The notes beneath the pieces are model-generated. The model ran no database searches. It worked only from the letters and a program-made list of their open reading frames with translations, and was not told the DNA's origin. A program made the translations under genes and the position numbers. This document shows positions 19,534 through 27,439 of a DNA stretch of 64,000 bases, piece after piece. Origin of the DNA: Argyresthia goedartella (lineage: Eukaryota; Arthropoda; Insecta; Lepidoptera; Argyresthiidae); contig OX463813.1 of NCBI GenBank assembly GCA_949825045.1, positions 2,294,001 to 2,358,000 of the forward strand. Direction: 5' to 3'. Each line of letters starts with the position of its first letter. Positions within the stretch are counted from its first letter, which is position 1.

Positions 19534-19594
19534 AAATTTAACCATGTTATATCTAAAGTGGAATCATCACTTTAGATATAATGTTGTTAAATTT
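19534..19594. terminator. Strong hairpin just after polymerase B, between convergent genes
   Basis: TTATATCTAAAGTG (19547-19560) pairs perfectly with CACTTTAGATATAA (19568-19581) around a 7-nt loop. Outside it AAATTTAAC (19534) pairs with GTTAAATTT (19586). It lies 42 nt after the polymerase stop and before the minus-strand gene. Its role as a transcript-end element is inference. Confidence 0.5.
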
Positions 19595-19755
19595 TGCGGT
19601 TTAACTTTGTAAAAATAACCAAATGAGGTTTTATGTATTTGTAGTTAATATAATTTGCTCCATGTACTGTTGATATTTACTCGCTTATTCCAATAAAATA
19701 ATATTGTTTAACCTTATTGTTTGTATCATTTATTGAAACCCTCCAGTTCCTTAAC

Positions 19756-19865
19756 AATGTAGAGCTTGTCTTATCTCAAATGACGCACCACCTCATTTCT
19801 CATACAAGCAGATGGAGTTTAAAGTGGAGAGGCATGTCATTTGAGCTGAGACAAGCTCTACTTTG
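19756..19865. repeat. 110-bp imperfect palindrome (MITE-like)
   Basis: GTAGAGCTTGTCTTATCTCAAATGAC on the left is mirrored by GTCATTTGAGCTGAGACAAGCTCTAC on the right, with three mismatches. The interior (CACCACCTC / GGAGAGGCAT) pairs partly. Its rightward 62-codon frame is an artefact. Confidence 0.65.
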
Positions 19866-20062
19866 TAAATTTTTATCTACTGAAGTTTTTATCTATCCTA
19901 GTTAAAATCTCATTAAATAAATTAAACACAAACTTTTAAATATCAATTTATTCACATTTACATTTACATGGGATATATTTATTAGATAAAATAGTATGAA
20001 GTCATCGTATACTAGAATAAGGTGAGATAGCTAACATAAATAACAAAAACTACTTATTGATA

Positions 20063-20461
20063 TTAATTATCACTATTATCACATATTTTTTTTGAAATTT
20101 TTCTAATTAAATTCTCAGTCTCTTCGAGTACATCCTCATATAAATTTTTTACCACATATTGCACAACAACATTTCTATTCTTATTTCGTTCGTCTAGTGC
20201 CTCGATTTCAATTTTTATAACACATGATCCCGAAGCATTTTCTTTTTTAATAAAGGAAGCATCATTCAGTTTCCTTTTTTTAGGGGCAATGGTTTTTTCC
20301 TTCTTCTTGGATTCCAACCATGCTATCCTCCTATTTTCAGCTTTATCTAGCCAAGCGTTTACATCTTGACCTTCACCCCCAACACCGAACTCATCAATCA
20401 AACTAGGGTCCACAGCTGGGGGGCTAACATTGTAGTAGTTGAAGACAGAGTTCTCCGACAT
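20063..20461 (-). CDS. 132-aa basic protein on the opposite strand of the Polinton, unknown
   Basis: The frame is open further upstream (to 20647), but I choose the Met at 20461. A clear acceptor (GTTGTTTCAG) ends at 20464, 2 nt before AAATG, and a good donor (CAA|GTGAGTACC) starts at 20557, so a 94-nt 5' UTR intron is likely. The protein has an acidic N-terminus with DEFGVGGEGQDVNAWLDKAE, a helical RRIAWLESKKKE, an NLS-like PKKRKL, and a charged, probably coiled C-terminus (LYEDVLEETENLIRKISKK). I do not recognise a family. It converges on polymerase B and is divergent from the ATPase gene. Its placement between core genes and its apparent splicing suggest an early or regulatory product; that is inference. 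Confidence 0.6.
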   Translation of the reverse strand: MSENSVFNYYNVSPPAVDPSLIDEFGVGGEGQDVNAWLDKAENRRIAWLESKKKEKTIAPKKRKLNDASFIKKENASGSCVIKIEIEALDERNKNRNVVVQYVVKNLYEDVLEETENLIRKISKKICDNSDN

Positions 20462-20647
20462 TTCTGAAACAACATTCACATGTTTTTTAAAACTTACTGC
20501 AGCAATGATTTGAAGTATAATATTATTTTTAAACAGACATGTAAAATAGGTACTCACTTGTAAATAATAAAGTTGCTTGAATAGTTTATTAGATCCTTGA
20601 GACTGGAAGTAATCCCTCAGAGCTCTAAGACACTTAGATGTGCACAC

Positions 20648-21013
20648 TGATTAGGTTAAATATACACTGATATAAAATAAACTGCTTGTGATGAGTATAG
20701 ACTGAGCGAGGGGAAGGGAGGGTTGTTTAGGTTTTGTTAATATAAAAGGAGATCTGCTGACGTAAGTAAAGATGAAACTTAAAACGGATACATTTTCTAG
20801 GAATTTCAGAAACTAATCAAACTTTTATAAGTATTCAATAACATAATAATATACATACATACATACATACATACATATGCTTGAACCTTTTCACCTAAGA
20901 GGGGTAGGCATAGACTAAAGATCTTCATTTGCTATGATCCTGGTATACTATATGAAATCTATTCTTATGCAAACAATAAATACACATGCTATTTAATGTA
21001 TTAATAGCTCATT
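20648..21013. other. Divergent intergenic region with a (CATA)n microsatellite
   Basis: It separates the minus-strand gene from the ATPase gene and so must hold both promoters. ATACATACATACATACATAC runs about 20850-20876. TATATTTAA and TTTTATATC near 20660-20680 on the minus strand are possible TATA elements. TTTTCACCTAAGAGGGGTAGGCATAGA at about 20890 looks like a dispersed repeat fragment. Confidence 0.45.
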
Positions 21014-21718
21014 ATGTCATCAGAAACTAAAATGAAGTTAATCAAACAACCCGTTTCTTTAAATATTTGTGAAATAAAAGTTGATAAAAATACTAACACT
21101 TTTAGACATAGCATTCTTTTACCAAATTCCATTCGCTGCATAATATGCGGGCCATCGAATTGTGGAAAAACAAATGTAATGATAAGTTTGTTATTAAATG
21201 AAAATGGGTTAAAATTTCATAACATTTATCTTTATTCGAAAACAGCTTTCCAGCCAAAATATCTATTTTTAGAGGAAGTGATAAGATACATTCCAGAAAT
21301 TAAATTGTTCCTGTTCCAAGATGAAAAAAATGTTATTCCACCCCACGATGCTTTGACAAAATCAATATTTATTTTTGATGATGTAGTCTGTGAAAATCAG
21401 AGTGATATACGTAATTATTTTTCCATGGGTCGACATAAAAAAATTGATTGTTTTTATTTATCGCAAACTTACTCAAAAATACCTAAGCAGTTGATTCGAG
21501 ATAATGCTAATTTATTAGTTATCTTCAAACAAGATGATGTAAATTTAAAACATATTTATGATGAGCATGTCAATTCTGATATGAGTTGGCATAGATTTAA
21601 ATCAATGGCTACTGATATATGGAAAGAAAAATACGCATGTTTAATAATTAACAAAGATTGTGAGCTAGATAAGGGAAGGTACAGGAAATATTTTGATATA
21701 TTTATTAAATTAGAATAA
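21014..21718 (+). CDS. ATP: Genome-packaging ATPase (HerA/A32 type)
   Basis: This 234-aa P-loop ATPase would pump Polinton DNA into capsids. Walker A is GPSNCGKT (46-53), Walker B IFIFDD (118-123), and a sensor-like LSQTYSKIPKQLIRDNANLLVIF follows, the arrangement of A32-like packaging ATPases in Polintons and related viruses. Length is normal and the ATG is the first in frame. It is the first of the rightward block of virion genes; the next gene begins 92 nt downstream. Nothing is missing. Confidence 0.93.
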   Translation: MSSETKMKLIKQPVSLNICEIKVDKNTNTFRHSILLPNSIRCIICGPSNCGKTNVMISLLLNENGLKFHNIYLYSKTAFQPKYLFLEEVIRYIPEIKLFLFQDEKNVIPPHDALTKSIFIFDDVVCENQSDIRNYFSMGRHKKIDCFYLSQTYSKIPKQLIRDNANLLVIFKQDDVNLKHIYDEHVNSDMSWHRFKSMATDIWKEKYACLIINKDCELDKGRYRKYFDIFIKLE

Positions 21719-21810
21719 AAGGATTATATATTACTGTCATTAGAAAAAAAATACCACTATAGTGCAAGCTATAAGAACGAACAGAAGTGTACAATTATTA
21801 GTACTTTAAA

Positions 21811-22632
21811 ATGGATGTAGATATAAAAAAACAAATAATAAAATCAGTAAGGAATATTAAAAATAAATTAAAAATACTGAAAGAGGAAGAAGATATTTCA
21901 GAACGTAAACAACGTAAGATATTAAAACCCATTACTGATCCGTTAGAGTCGATAGTCTCGATACATAAAAACGAAGAGAATAAAAACAATCAAATGGAAG
22001 CTTCCAATGAGAATAATGATGATTACTTTAGCTCATGTACAAGTGACACTAGTATGCATACTGAAGATGAATTAGATGATAGTATTTTCCATGATGAAAG
22101 GAATAAAAACATTACTTATGGTATAAGAAACGAAGGAGGCAAAGTACTAATAGGAAACGTTCCCATCGTAATAAAGAAAACTGAAGATAGTTCAGTGTTT
22201 AGTATTAAAGATAAAAGCTATGTCATTACTCCAGGTCTATCAGAGTTGTTGTTTGAAAATAAACCTAAGATAGATTTGATCACAGAACAAGATAGGTTAC
22301 TATATAAAGATATTTTAATTGCTACTAATGCACATAGAAGAGGATTTATTCCATCAGGACAAATACAAGGTAATTCAGGAATAAAATATTCAAAAATAAT
22401 TAAGCCTTTATTTCTTGAAACTGAAACAAAAAAAGTACAACAAGGTGGTAGTTTACCAATATTAAAAAAATATAAATCAAATACTGATTTAGTATACTGG
22501 GACAATCCTAATGAACTTATTGATAGGTTAAAACTTTTAGTTGCCTCAAAGAGTGCAGGAAATACCAATCATGATAATGAAATAATTTCTATAATAGAGG
22601 AATTAAAAGAAGCAGGTATTATTAGAGAATAA
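21811..22632 (+). CDS. Conserved Polinton protein of unknown function (273 aa)
   Basis: The N-terminal 30 residues form a Lys/Glu-rich probable coiled coil. A low-complexity Asn/Asp/Ser linker (about 55-95) follows. The conserved C-terminal half has TYGIRNEGGKVLIGNVPI, KSYVITPGLSELLF, RRGFIPSGQIQGNSGIKY and YWDNPNELIDRLKLLVASKSAGNTNHDNEI. This last pattern (WDdPNEL..RL.LL..S..AGN..H.NEI.SI.EEL..AGII) I recall as a conserved family with no known activity in insect Polinton-like elements. It lies between ATPase and fibre-like protein on the same strand, so a virion or assembly role is likely but unproven. Confidence 0.75.
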   Translation: MDVDIKKQIIKSVRNIKNKLKILKEEEDISERKQRKILKPITDPLESIVSIHKNEENKNNQMEASNENNDDYFSSCTSDTSMHTEDELDDSIFHDERNKNITYGIRNEGGKVLIGNVPIVIKKTEDSSVFSIKDKSYVITPGLSELLFENKPKIDLITEQDRLLYKDILIATNAHRRGFIPSGQIQGNSGIKYSKIIKPLFLETETKKVQQGGSLPILKKYKSNTDLVYWDNPNELIDRLKLLVASKSAGNTNHDNEIISIIEELKEAGIIRE

Positions 22633-22682
22633 ATAGAGCGTAAACTTTTTCATTAAACTAGTTTATTACTGACGGGCTAGCG

Positions 22683-22973
22683 ATGAACATCGATAAGTTT
22701 GGACATCATGTATTTAAACGACAGAAAATGGATAGTCACTCAGATTATCTGATTTGTAGTATGACTGATGGATCTTTAAATAAGCTCCTTAAAAATATTG
22801 TAAATCCAGTAGATGCTGGAGATTGTGTGAACAAACAATATGTTGATAAGAATATAGAGAGCTTAGAAATTAAACTCAAATCAATAAACCAAAATCTGAC
22901 ACAAATTGGATCAGAAATCAACAGTATCAAACAAAGTATAGAGTCAGTGAAACAGAAAATTAAAAAAAAATGA
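22683..22973 (+). CDS. Small coiled-coil protein with a tail-fibre-like motif (96 aa)
   Basis: The N-terminus has FGHHVFKRQK. A central LKNIVNPVDAGDCVNKQYVD is very like the 'NV-x-P-x-x-x-x-D-A-V-NK-x-Y-VD' signature at the base of trimeric phage tail fibres. The remainder (24 residues and more) is a heptad-rich coiled coil ending in polylysine. A trimeric fibre or spike base is the natural guess but is inference from the motif only. The stop overlaps the integrase start by 4 nt (ATGA), implying coupled or polycistronic-style compaction. Confidence 0.7.
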   Translation: MNIDKFGHHVFKRQKMDSHSDYLICSMTDGSLNKLLKNIVNPVDAGDCVNKQYVDKNIESLEIKLKSINQNLTQIGSEINSIKQSIESVKQKIKKK

Positions 22974-23908
22974 GTAAAGAAATTGTAGTGAAAGAAATAC
23001 ATAAGCAAGCAAGAAAAAATTTTCCAAGAAGACATGTTGTGATGAAAGACATTGATGATTTATGGCAAGCTGATCTAATCGACATGCAATCTATTTCTAG
23101 AGAAAATTCTAATTTCAAATACATATTGGCTGTTATTGATGTCTTTTCAAAGTATGCTTGGGTATATCCTTTAAAACAAAAGAATATGGAACAAACATTT
23201 AAAGCATTCCAACATTTATTTAGTAAAAATCGTATTCCTAAAAATTTGCAAACTGATTTAGGAACTGAATTTTACAACAAGAAACTTAAAACATTGTTCA
23301 ATCATTATAATATAAATCATTACTCAACATATTCTACTAAGAAAGCTTCTGTAGTAGAAAGATTTATTAGAACCTTTAAAGGTATTATGTATAGATATTT
23401 TAGTTTAAAAGGAAACTATGTTTGGTTTAGTCATGATATTCTTTCAAAATTAATAGAAATGTATAATGGCAGAATGCATAGAACAATAGGTTTGAAACCC
23501 AATCAAGTAAATGCAAGTCATAAAGAACAGATATTGCAAAAATATAAAAATAATATACGTTTAGATAAAAGGTTCATACAAAATAAAACTATACTTAAGT
23601 TTGGAGATTATGTGCGTATAAGTAAGTATAAAGGAACTTTTGAAAAAGGGTATACACCAAATTGGTCGACAGAAATATTTAAAATTATAAAAATCCAGAA
23701 CACAGACCCTGTCACTTATCTCCTAGAAGATGCTAAAAAAAATCCTATATTAGGATCGTTCTATATTCAAGAATTACAAAAAACTAGACATCCTGATATT
23801 TATCTTGTTGAAAAAGTCATAAAAAAGAATGGAAATAAGCTATTCGTAAAATGGTTAGGTTTGCCTTCTAATGAAAACTGTTGGATAGATAAATCAAAAG
23901 TTTTATAA
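22970..23908 (+). CDS. INT: Retroviral-type integrase with C-terminal chromodomain
   Basis: This 312-aa enzyme inserts the Polinton and generates the 6-bp duplication. The rve core carries D35 (WQADLIDM), D96 (QTDLGTEF) and E130 (SVVERFIRTF), the D-D-E triad. A conserved GLKPNQVNASH segment and a beta-rich GDYVRISKYKGTFEKGYTPNWSTEIF (SH3-like) domain follow. The C-terminus, DIYLVEKVIKKNGNKLFVKWLG...CWI, is a chromodomain. The usual N-terminal HHCC zinc domain is not present in this frame, so the start may be short or the zinc domain lost. All catalytic residues are intact. Confidence 0.93.
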   Translation: MSKEIVVKEIHKQARKNFPRRHVVMKDIDDLWQADLIDMQSISRENSNFKYILAVIDVFSKYAWVYPLKQKNMEQTFKAFQHLFSKNRIPKNLQTDLGTEFYNKKLKTLFNHYNINHYSTYSTKKASVVERFIRTFKGIMYRYFSLKGNYVWFSHDILSKLIEMYNGRMHRTIGLKPNQVNASHKEQILQKYKNNIRLDKRFIQNKTILKFGDYVRISKYKGTFEKGYTPNWSTEIFKIIKIQNTDPVTYLLEDAKKNPILGSFYIQELQKTRHPDIYLVEKVIKKNGNKLFVKWLGLPSNENCWIDKSKVL

Positions 23909-24013
23909 GCAAAATATACAAGTTACATTCTCATTCTGATAATACCTCTTCGAAAAGAAACATCTTTTCATACAATTTTTATAAATAGTATTTTACAATT
24001 CGTTTAGATTACA

Positions 24014-24499
24014 ATGGTGATGCAAAAATCAAAAACAAATCAAAAAAAATGTATTAATAAAAATGACAAAAATAATATCAAAAAAGGCACTGGAATGAAA
24101 AAAACTTTTAAAAATATAGTTTCAATTACAAAAAAGCATATAAAAAAATTTAAACCTCAATGCAAAAAGGCAGCTATCGAACTCGCCATGGCTGTTGTTA
24201 AAGAATTGGGTTCAGATTCAGATGAGTCTGTGATTACCCCGCGTGTGATACCTATCCCAAAAGTTGGAGGATTCTTGCCATTGATACCGATATTTGCTGG
24301 ACTGTCTGCTGCTGGTGGTTTGGCTGGAGGGGCAGCTGGCATTGCTAAAGCAGTTAATGCTATTAAATGCGCTAAGGAACGCTTGAAAGAATTAAAACGA
24401 CATAACAAGAAAATGGAAACACTGTGTATAGGAAAAGGATTATGTCTCAAAGAGCGTGGTGATGGTTTGGGAATTTATGTAAATAATAAAAAAAACTAA
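24014..24499 (+). CDS. Gly/Ala-rich hydrophobic virion protein (161 aa)
   Basis: The N-terminal 60 residues are very basic, followed by an acidic GSDSDESV patch. The conserved block is IPIPKVGGFLPLIPIFAGLSAAGGLAGGAAGIAKAVNAIK, a glycine/alanine-rich hydrophobic helix like the membrane-active peptides of small DNA-virus minor capsid proteins. LAGG-A fits the (M/I/L)XGG-X consensus cleaved by adenain-family proteases, and the next gene is such a protease. The frame ends at 24497-24499 directly after A-AAA-AAC. A later Met (24098) could be the start. In related insect elements, as I recall, this block and the protease occur in one chain; here they are in different frames. Confidence 0.7.
   Translation: MVMQKSKTNQKKCINKNDKNNIKKGTGMKKTFKNIVSITKKHIKKFKPQCKKAAIELAMAVVKELGSDSDESVITPRVIPIPKVGGFLPLIPIFAGLSAAGGLAGGAAGIAKAVNAIKCAKERLKELKRHNKKMETLCIGKGLCLKERGDGLGIYVNNKKN
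24490..24496 (+). promoter_or_regulatory. Candidate -1 frameshift heptamer A-AAA-AAC
   Basis: The zero-frame codons read AAA-AAA-AAC-TAA, so A-AAA-AAC sits in the correct phase for simultaneous slippage, immediately before the stop at 24497. The -1 frame then reads straight into the protease domain. An indel in the A8 run is the alternative explanation. Confidence 0.45.
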
Positions 24500-24867
24500 A
24501 TCATAGGCTACCCAAGAGAGCGCTTACTAATATAGATTTACTTAAATATGGTCAAAACATTCCATTTTTCAGAGGAGTGTTTATGAGGGATGATTTACCT
24601 CAGCATCCATTAAAAAAGGAATGTGCTATTATGAATCTTGACAATTCTGAGAATGCTGGAACTCATTGGGTAGCCTATGCAAAATTAGATAATTATGTAG
24701 AGTATTATGATAGTTATGGTAATTTAAAGCCACCAGAAGAATTAATCAAATACATAGGACCAAATATATTTTATAATTATGATAACGATCAGAAACGTAA
24801 CACATACAAATGTGGTCATTTATGTTTAAAGTTTTTAAATGCCTTTTGGGATCTAAATAAATACTGA
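24496..24867 (+). CDS. PRO: Adenain-like cysteine protease (C5/ULP1 fold)
   Basis: This maturation protease would cleave capsid-associated precursors. In this frame the conserved region begins at about 24508 (LPKRALTNIDLLKYG), continues FFRGVFMRDDLP and ends with the catalytic parts: THWVAYAKLD (His), YYDSYG (Asp), and YKCGHLCLKF (Cys). No AUG exists upstream of FMRDD: the frame is open from 24490 and the first Met is internal to the conserved block. Translation must therefore start at a non-AUG codon, come from the upstream gene by -1 frameshifting, or be broken. Total length is about 124 residues, short but with all catalytic residues. Confidence 0.85.
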   Translation, partial: LNHRLPKRALTNIDLLKYGQNIPFFRGVFMRDDLPQHPLKKECAIMNLDNSENAGTHWVAYAKLDNYVEYYDSYGNLKPPEELIKYIGPNIFYNYDNDQKRNTYKCGHLCLKFLNAFWDLNKY

Positions 24868-24896
24868 GTACTTTACGTTTGAGTTCAGTTGTTGCA

Positions 24897-25583
24897 ATGT
24901 CTGTGACTCTAACAATCGTTGGTAATAAATCTATTCTCCAATCTGAATTTACATCTCCTTTGAGTTTAGATGGTAATTATGAGTGTGGTTTATTATTTTT
25001 TTCCACATTCAATTCAATTCCTAACATACATGAAAGCAATAACGTATTTGCATATGGGAATAATGATGTGATAAAAATTCCAAATGGCATTTATGATTTA
25101 TCTGCTTTAAATGAATATATAAAATCGAAAATGGAGAATTGTAACATTATGATTCATCCAAATAACAATACTTTAAAATGTTCTTTATTTTGCACTAAAC
25201 CAATTGATTTTCGCGTGAAAAATAGTATCGGTGCAATGCTTGGATTCTCGAGTACGATTTTGGAAGCGAATAAATGGCATGATTCAACTCATCCAGTGAA
25301 CATTATACCAGCGTCTGTGATACGAGTCGAATGTGATCTAATACAGGGCTCTTTTACAAATGGTTCACCTACACATATAATACATGAATTTGTGCTTAAT
25401 ATTCCATCAGGATATCAAGTTATTGAAGTACCAAAAAACGTTATTTATTTCCCAATAAAAAATAAATACATTTCATCAGTAACATTAAAAATTTTGGATT
25501 TAGAGGGAAACCTAATTAATTTTAACAACGAAAAAATTCAACTGCGTCTTCATCTAAGGAAAAGAAATGATAGTCTTCAATGA
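24897..25583 (+). CDS. Minor capsid (penton) protein, single jelly-roll type
   Basis: The frame is open from 24879, but the first AUG is 24897 (MSVTLTIVGNKSILQ), giving 228 aa. The protein is beta-rich with ECGLLFFSTFNSIPNI, IKIPNGIYDLSALNEYIK, IGAMLGFSSTILEANKWHDSTHPVNI and VNIIPASVIRVECDLIQGSFTNG. These are the features I associate with the PX/penton protein of Polintons (single jelly roll at capsid vertices). It sits between the protease and the major capsid protein, the standard order. Its 3' end overlaps the next small ORF by 17 nt. Confidence 0.8.
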   Translation: MSVTLTIVGNKSILQSEFTSPLSLDGNYECGLLFFSTFNSIPNIHESNNVFAYGNNDVIKIPNGIYDLSALNEYIKSKMENCNIMIHPNNNTLKCSLFCTKPIDFRVKNSIGAMLGFSSTILEANKWHDSTHPVNIIPASVIRVECDLIQGSFTNGSPTHIIHEFVLNIPSGYQVIEVPKNVIYFPIKNKYISSVTLKILDLEGNLINFNNEKIQLRLHLRKRNDSLQ

Positions 25584-25728
25584 TAATCATGATGTCTATA
25601 AAATAAACAAAAATAATAAATCTAAAGCCATTATCAAGAGCAACGTGAAACAAACCACACGTAAAAAGTTAAAAATAATTACAAAAAGTAATAAGGAATT
25701 TCTTCAAACTTTGGGGTTTAAAATATGA
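25567..25728 (+). CDS. 53-aa basic protein between the capsid genes
   Basis: This short ORF overlaps the penton gene by 17 nt at its start and the major capsid gene by 4 nt (ATGA) at its stop, a strong sign that it is real. It is highly basic (KINKNNKSKAIIKSNVKQ, then TTRKKLKII) and ends KSNKEFLQTLGFKI, an amphipathic tail that I recall recurring in a small ORF at this place in insect Polintons. A DNA-condensing or scaffold role is conceivable; function is unknown. Confidence 0.65.
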   Translation: MIVFNDNHDVYKINKNNKSKAIIKSNVKQTTRKKLKIITKSNKEFLQTLGFKI

Positions 25729-26936
25729 GTATTCTAAAAATATCAGATTATCCGCAGTTCGATAATTCTATCGAAAGTTATGAAACGCATACCTACAATC
25801 CCTACAATAATAGCTTTAATGAAAATGATGAAATAAGAATACCAATTCATCAGCAAGATATCTACTTACTACCATCATCAAGTGCGATATACATCGAGGG
25901 AAAATTTTGTGTGCAGGCTCGAGATCTGGCTGGAGTTATCAAAAAAAAAAAAGTTAATCTAACTAATAATGCAATTTCCTTTCTATTTCAAGACATTAGA
26001 TATGAAATGAATGGTGTAGAAATAGATCGTGTACGAAATGTTGGAATAACAACAACTATGAAATCTTTAGTATCTATGAGTAGTGGAGAAAATAAAGTAG
26101 CAGCTATATGGGGTTGGAACATAGACGGATTTCATGATCAAGATGGTAGTTTTTACGTCTTACTACCATTAAATAAATTATTAGGCTTTGCAGAAGATTA
26201 TAGAAAAATAATAATAAATTGTAAACATGAACTAATTCTCAATAGAACTAGTACAAGTTTAAATAGTGTAGTTACTGACAAAGATGACTCTGTTACAGTA
26301 AGTTTACAAAAAGTGCAATGGCGTATGCCTCATATCAAGGTATCTGACCAGCAAAAGCTTACTTTAATAAAACACTTAGAGAAAGACAAACCTATACAAA
26401 TCGCATACAGAAATTGGGATCTATATGAATATCCATTATTACCTAAATCTACCAAGCATACATGGTCTGTTAAAACAACTTCACAATTAGAGAAACCACG
26501 TTATGTTATATTTGGATTACAAACAAATAGAAAAAATAATAATGTTAAAGACAGTGCCATTTTCGATCATTGTAATTTGAAAAATGTTACTTTATTCTTA
26601 AATTCTTACTATTATCCATACGATGCTCTTAATTTGAAATTTGATGAAAACAAGTACAATATATTATACGATATGTATGCTAGATTTCGTCAGTCGTTCT
26701 ATAATCTTCCTGTAGACCCGTTGATTGATCACCTAACATTTAAAACTAAAGCTCCGTTGTATGTAATTGATTGTTCACGGCAAAACGAAAATTTAAAAAC
26801 AGGACCTGTTGATGTACGTTTAGAAATTGAATGTGAAAAGGATATTCCGGATAACACAAGCGCATATTGCTTAATAATAAACGATCATCTGGTAGAGTAC
26901 AGACCTTTAAGTAATATAGTACGAAAAATATCATGA
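25725..26936 (+). CDS. MCP: Major capsid protein, double jelly-roll type
   Basis: This intact 403-aa protein would form the trimeric capsomers of the virion that Polintons are predicted to make. Conserved features: an N-terminal arm, IRIPIHQQDIYLLPSSSAIYIEG (first barrel), FQDIRYEMNGVEIDRVRNVG, IWGWNIDGFHDQDG, then the second barrel with PRYVIFGLQTNRKNN...FDHCNLKNVTLFLNSYYYPYD and YARFRQSFYN. It ends VEYRPLSNIVRKIS. Length is somewhat below the typical 450-600 aa. The start is fixed by a 4-nt overlap with the small basic ORF, and the stop overlaps the next start (ATGA at 26933). Confidence 0.9.
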   Translation: MSILKISDYPQFDNSIESYETHTYNPYNNSFNENDEIRIPIHQQDIYLLPSSSAIYIEGKFCVQARDLAGVIKKKKVNLTNNAISFLFQDIRYEMNGVEIDRVRNVGITTTMKSLVSMSSGENKVAAIWGWNIDGFHDQDGSFYVLLPLNKLLGFAEDYRKIIINCKHELILNRTSTSLNSVVTDKDDSVTVSLQKVQWRMPHIKVSDQQKLTLIKHLEKDKPIQIAYRNWDLYEYPLLPKSTKHTWSVKTTSQLEKPRYVIFGLQTNRKNNNVKDSAIFDHCNLKNVTLFLNSYYYPYDALNLKFDENKYNILYDMYARFRQSFYNLPVDPLIDHLTFKTKAPLYVIDCSRQNENLKTGPVDVRLEIECEKDIPDNTSAYCLIINDHLVEYRPLSNIVRKIS

Positions 26937-26992
26937 AATCATCAGCTATTGTAGATGTACAAGGATTCAGAAGAGAAAATAATGAATTTATT

Positions 26993-26998
<6 letters not shown>
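26933..26998 (+). pseudogene. 5' fragment of the Polinton's last gene, cut by a LINE
   Basis: ATGAAATCATCAG overlaps the capsid stop by 4 nt and opens a frame of about 22 codons containing SAIVDVQGFRRENNEF. The frame is cut by the LINE tail (AGATA)n. The gene resumes at 32468 in frame with a IICGDQ... continuation. The DVQGF opening with conserved acidic residue recalls a DEDD-type exonuclease-like protein found beside polymerase B in insect elements; the assignment is tentative. Confidence 0.65.
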
Positions 26999-27022
<24 letters not shown>

Positions 27023-27023
<1 letters not shown>

Positions 27024-27439
27024 ATCCGTTTATTCACTGTTAAGACACACAGGTATGGTTCACAAAAAAGTAAAAAAAAAGCAAAAATGACCAGATTCCC
27101 CATGCGGTGTGCACCGCAACAGCGAATGGGTTCCGACTCAGCATGTGCTGCGGGACTTGCAGCAAGTCCCGCAGCGCTGATATTCTGTCGGCACCTAAAT
27201 ATCGTGCGTGGGTATTATATATGGATGGGTGTTATATAACCTATTTTATTAAAACAACATATAAATTCCTACGTAGAGAGTGAAATAAATAAATGAATAA
27301 ACAAAAATAACTTGTGTGCATTGTGAAAATATATAAAGTACATAAAAGTATCAGTATCATCCGACTTTAAAACCACAGGGTAACATTATAAAACAAAACA
27401 CGAGTAACGCGAGTAACGTGAGAGCTCACCGGAACCGAG
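27023..27439 (-). other. 3' UTR of the CR1-like LINE
   Basis: Non-coding, from the ORF2 stop to the pentanucleotide tail. A GCTGCGGGACTTGCAGCAAGTCCCGCAGC palindrome at about 27148-27176 can form a stem of about 13 bp, a possible recognition structure for the element's reverse transcriptase. Confidence 0.55.

Noticed and set aside
21798..23035. Minus-strand frames over the Polinton genes (for example 21798-21989, 22745-23035)
   Set aside because: Phe/Ile/Leu-rich antisense shadows of AT-rich, Lys/Asn-rich genes.
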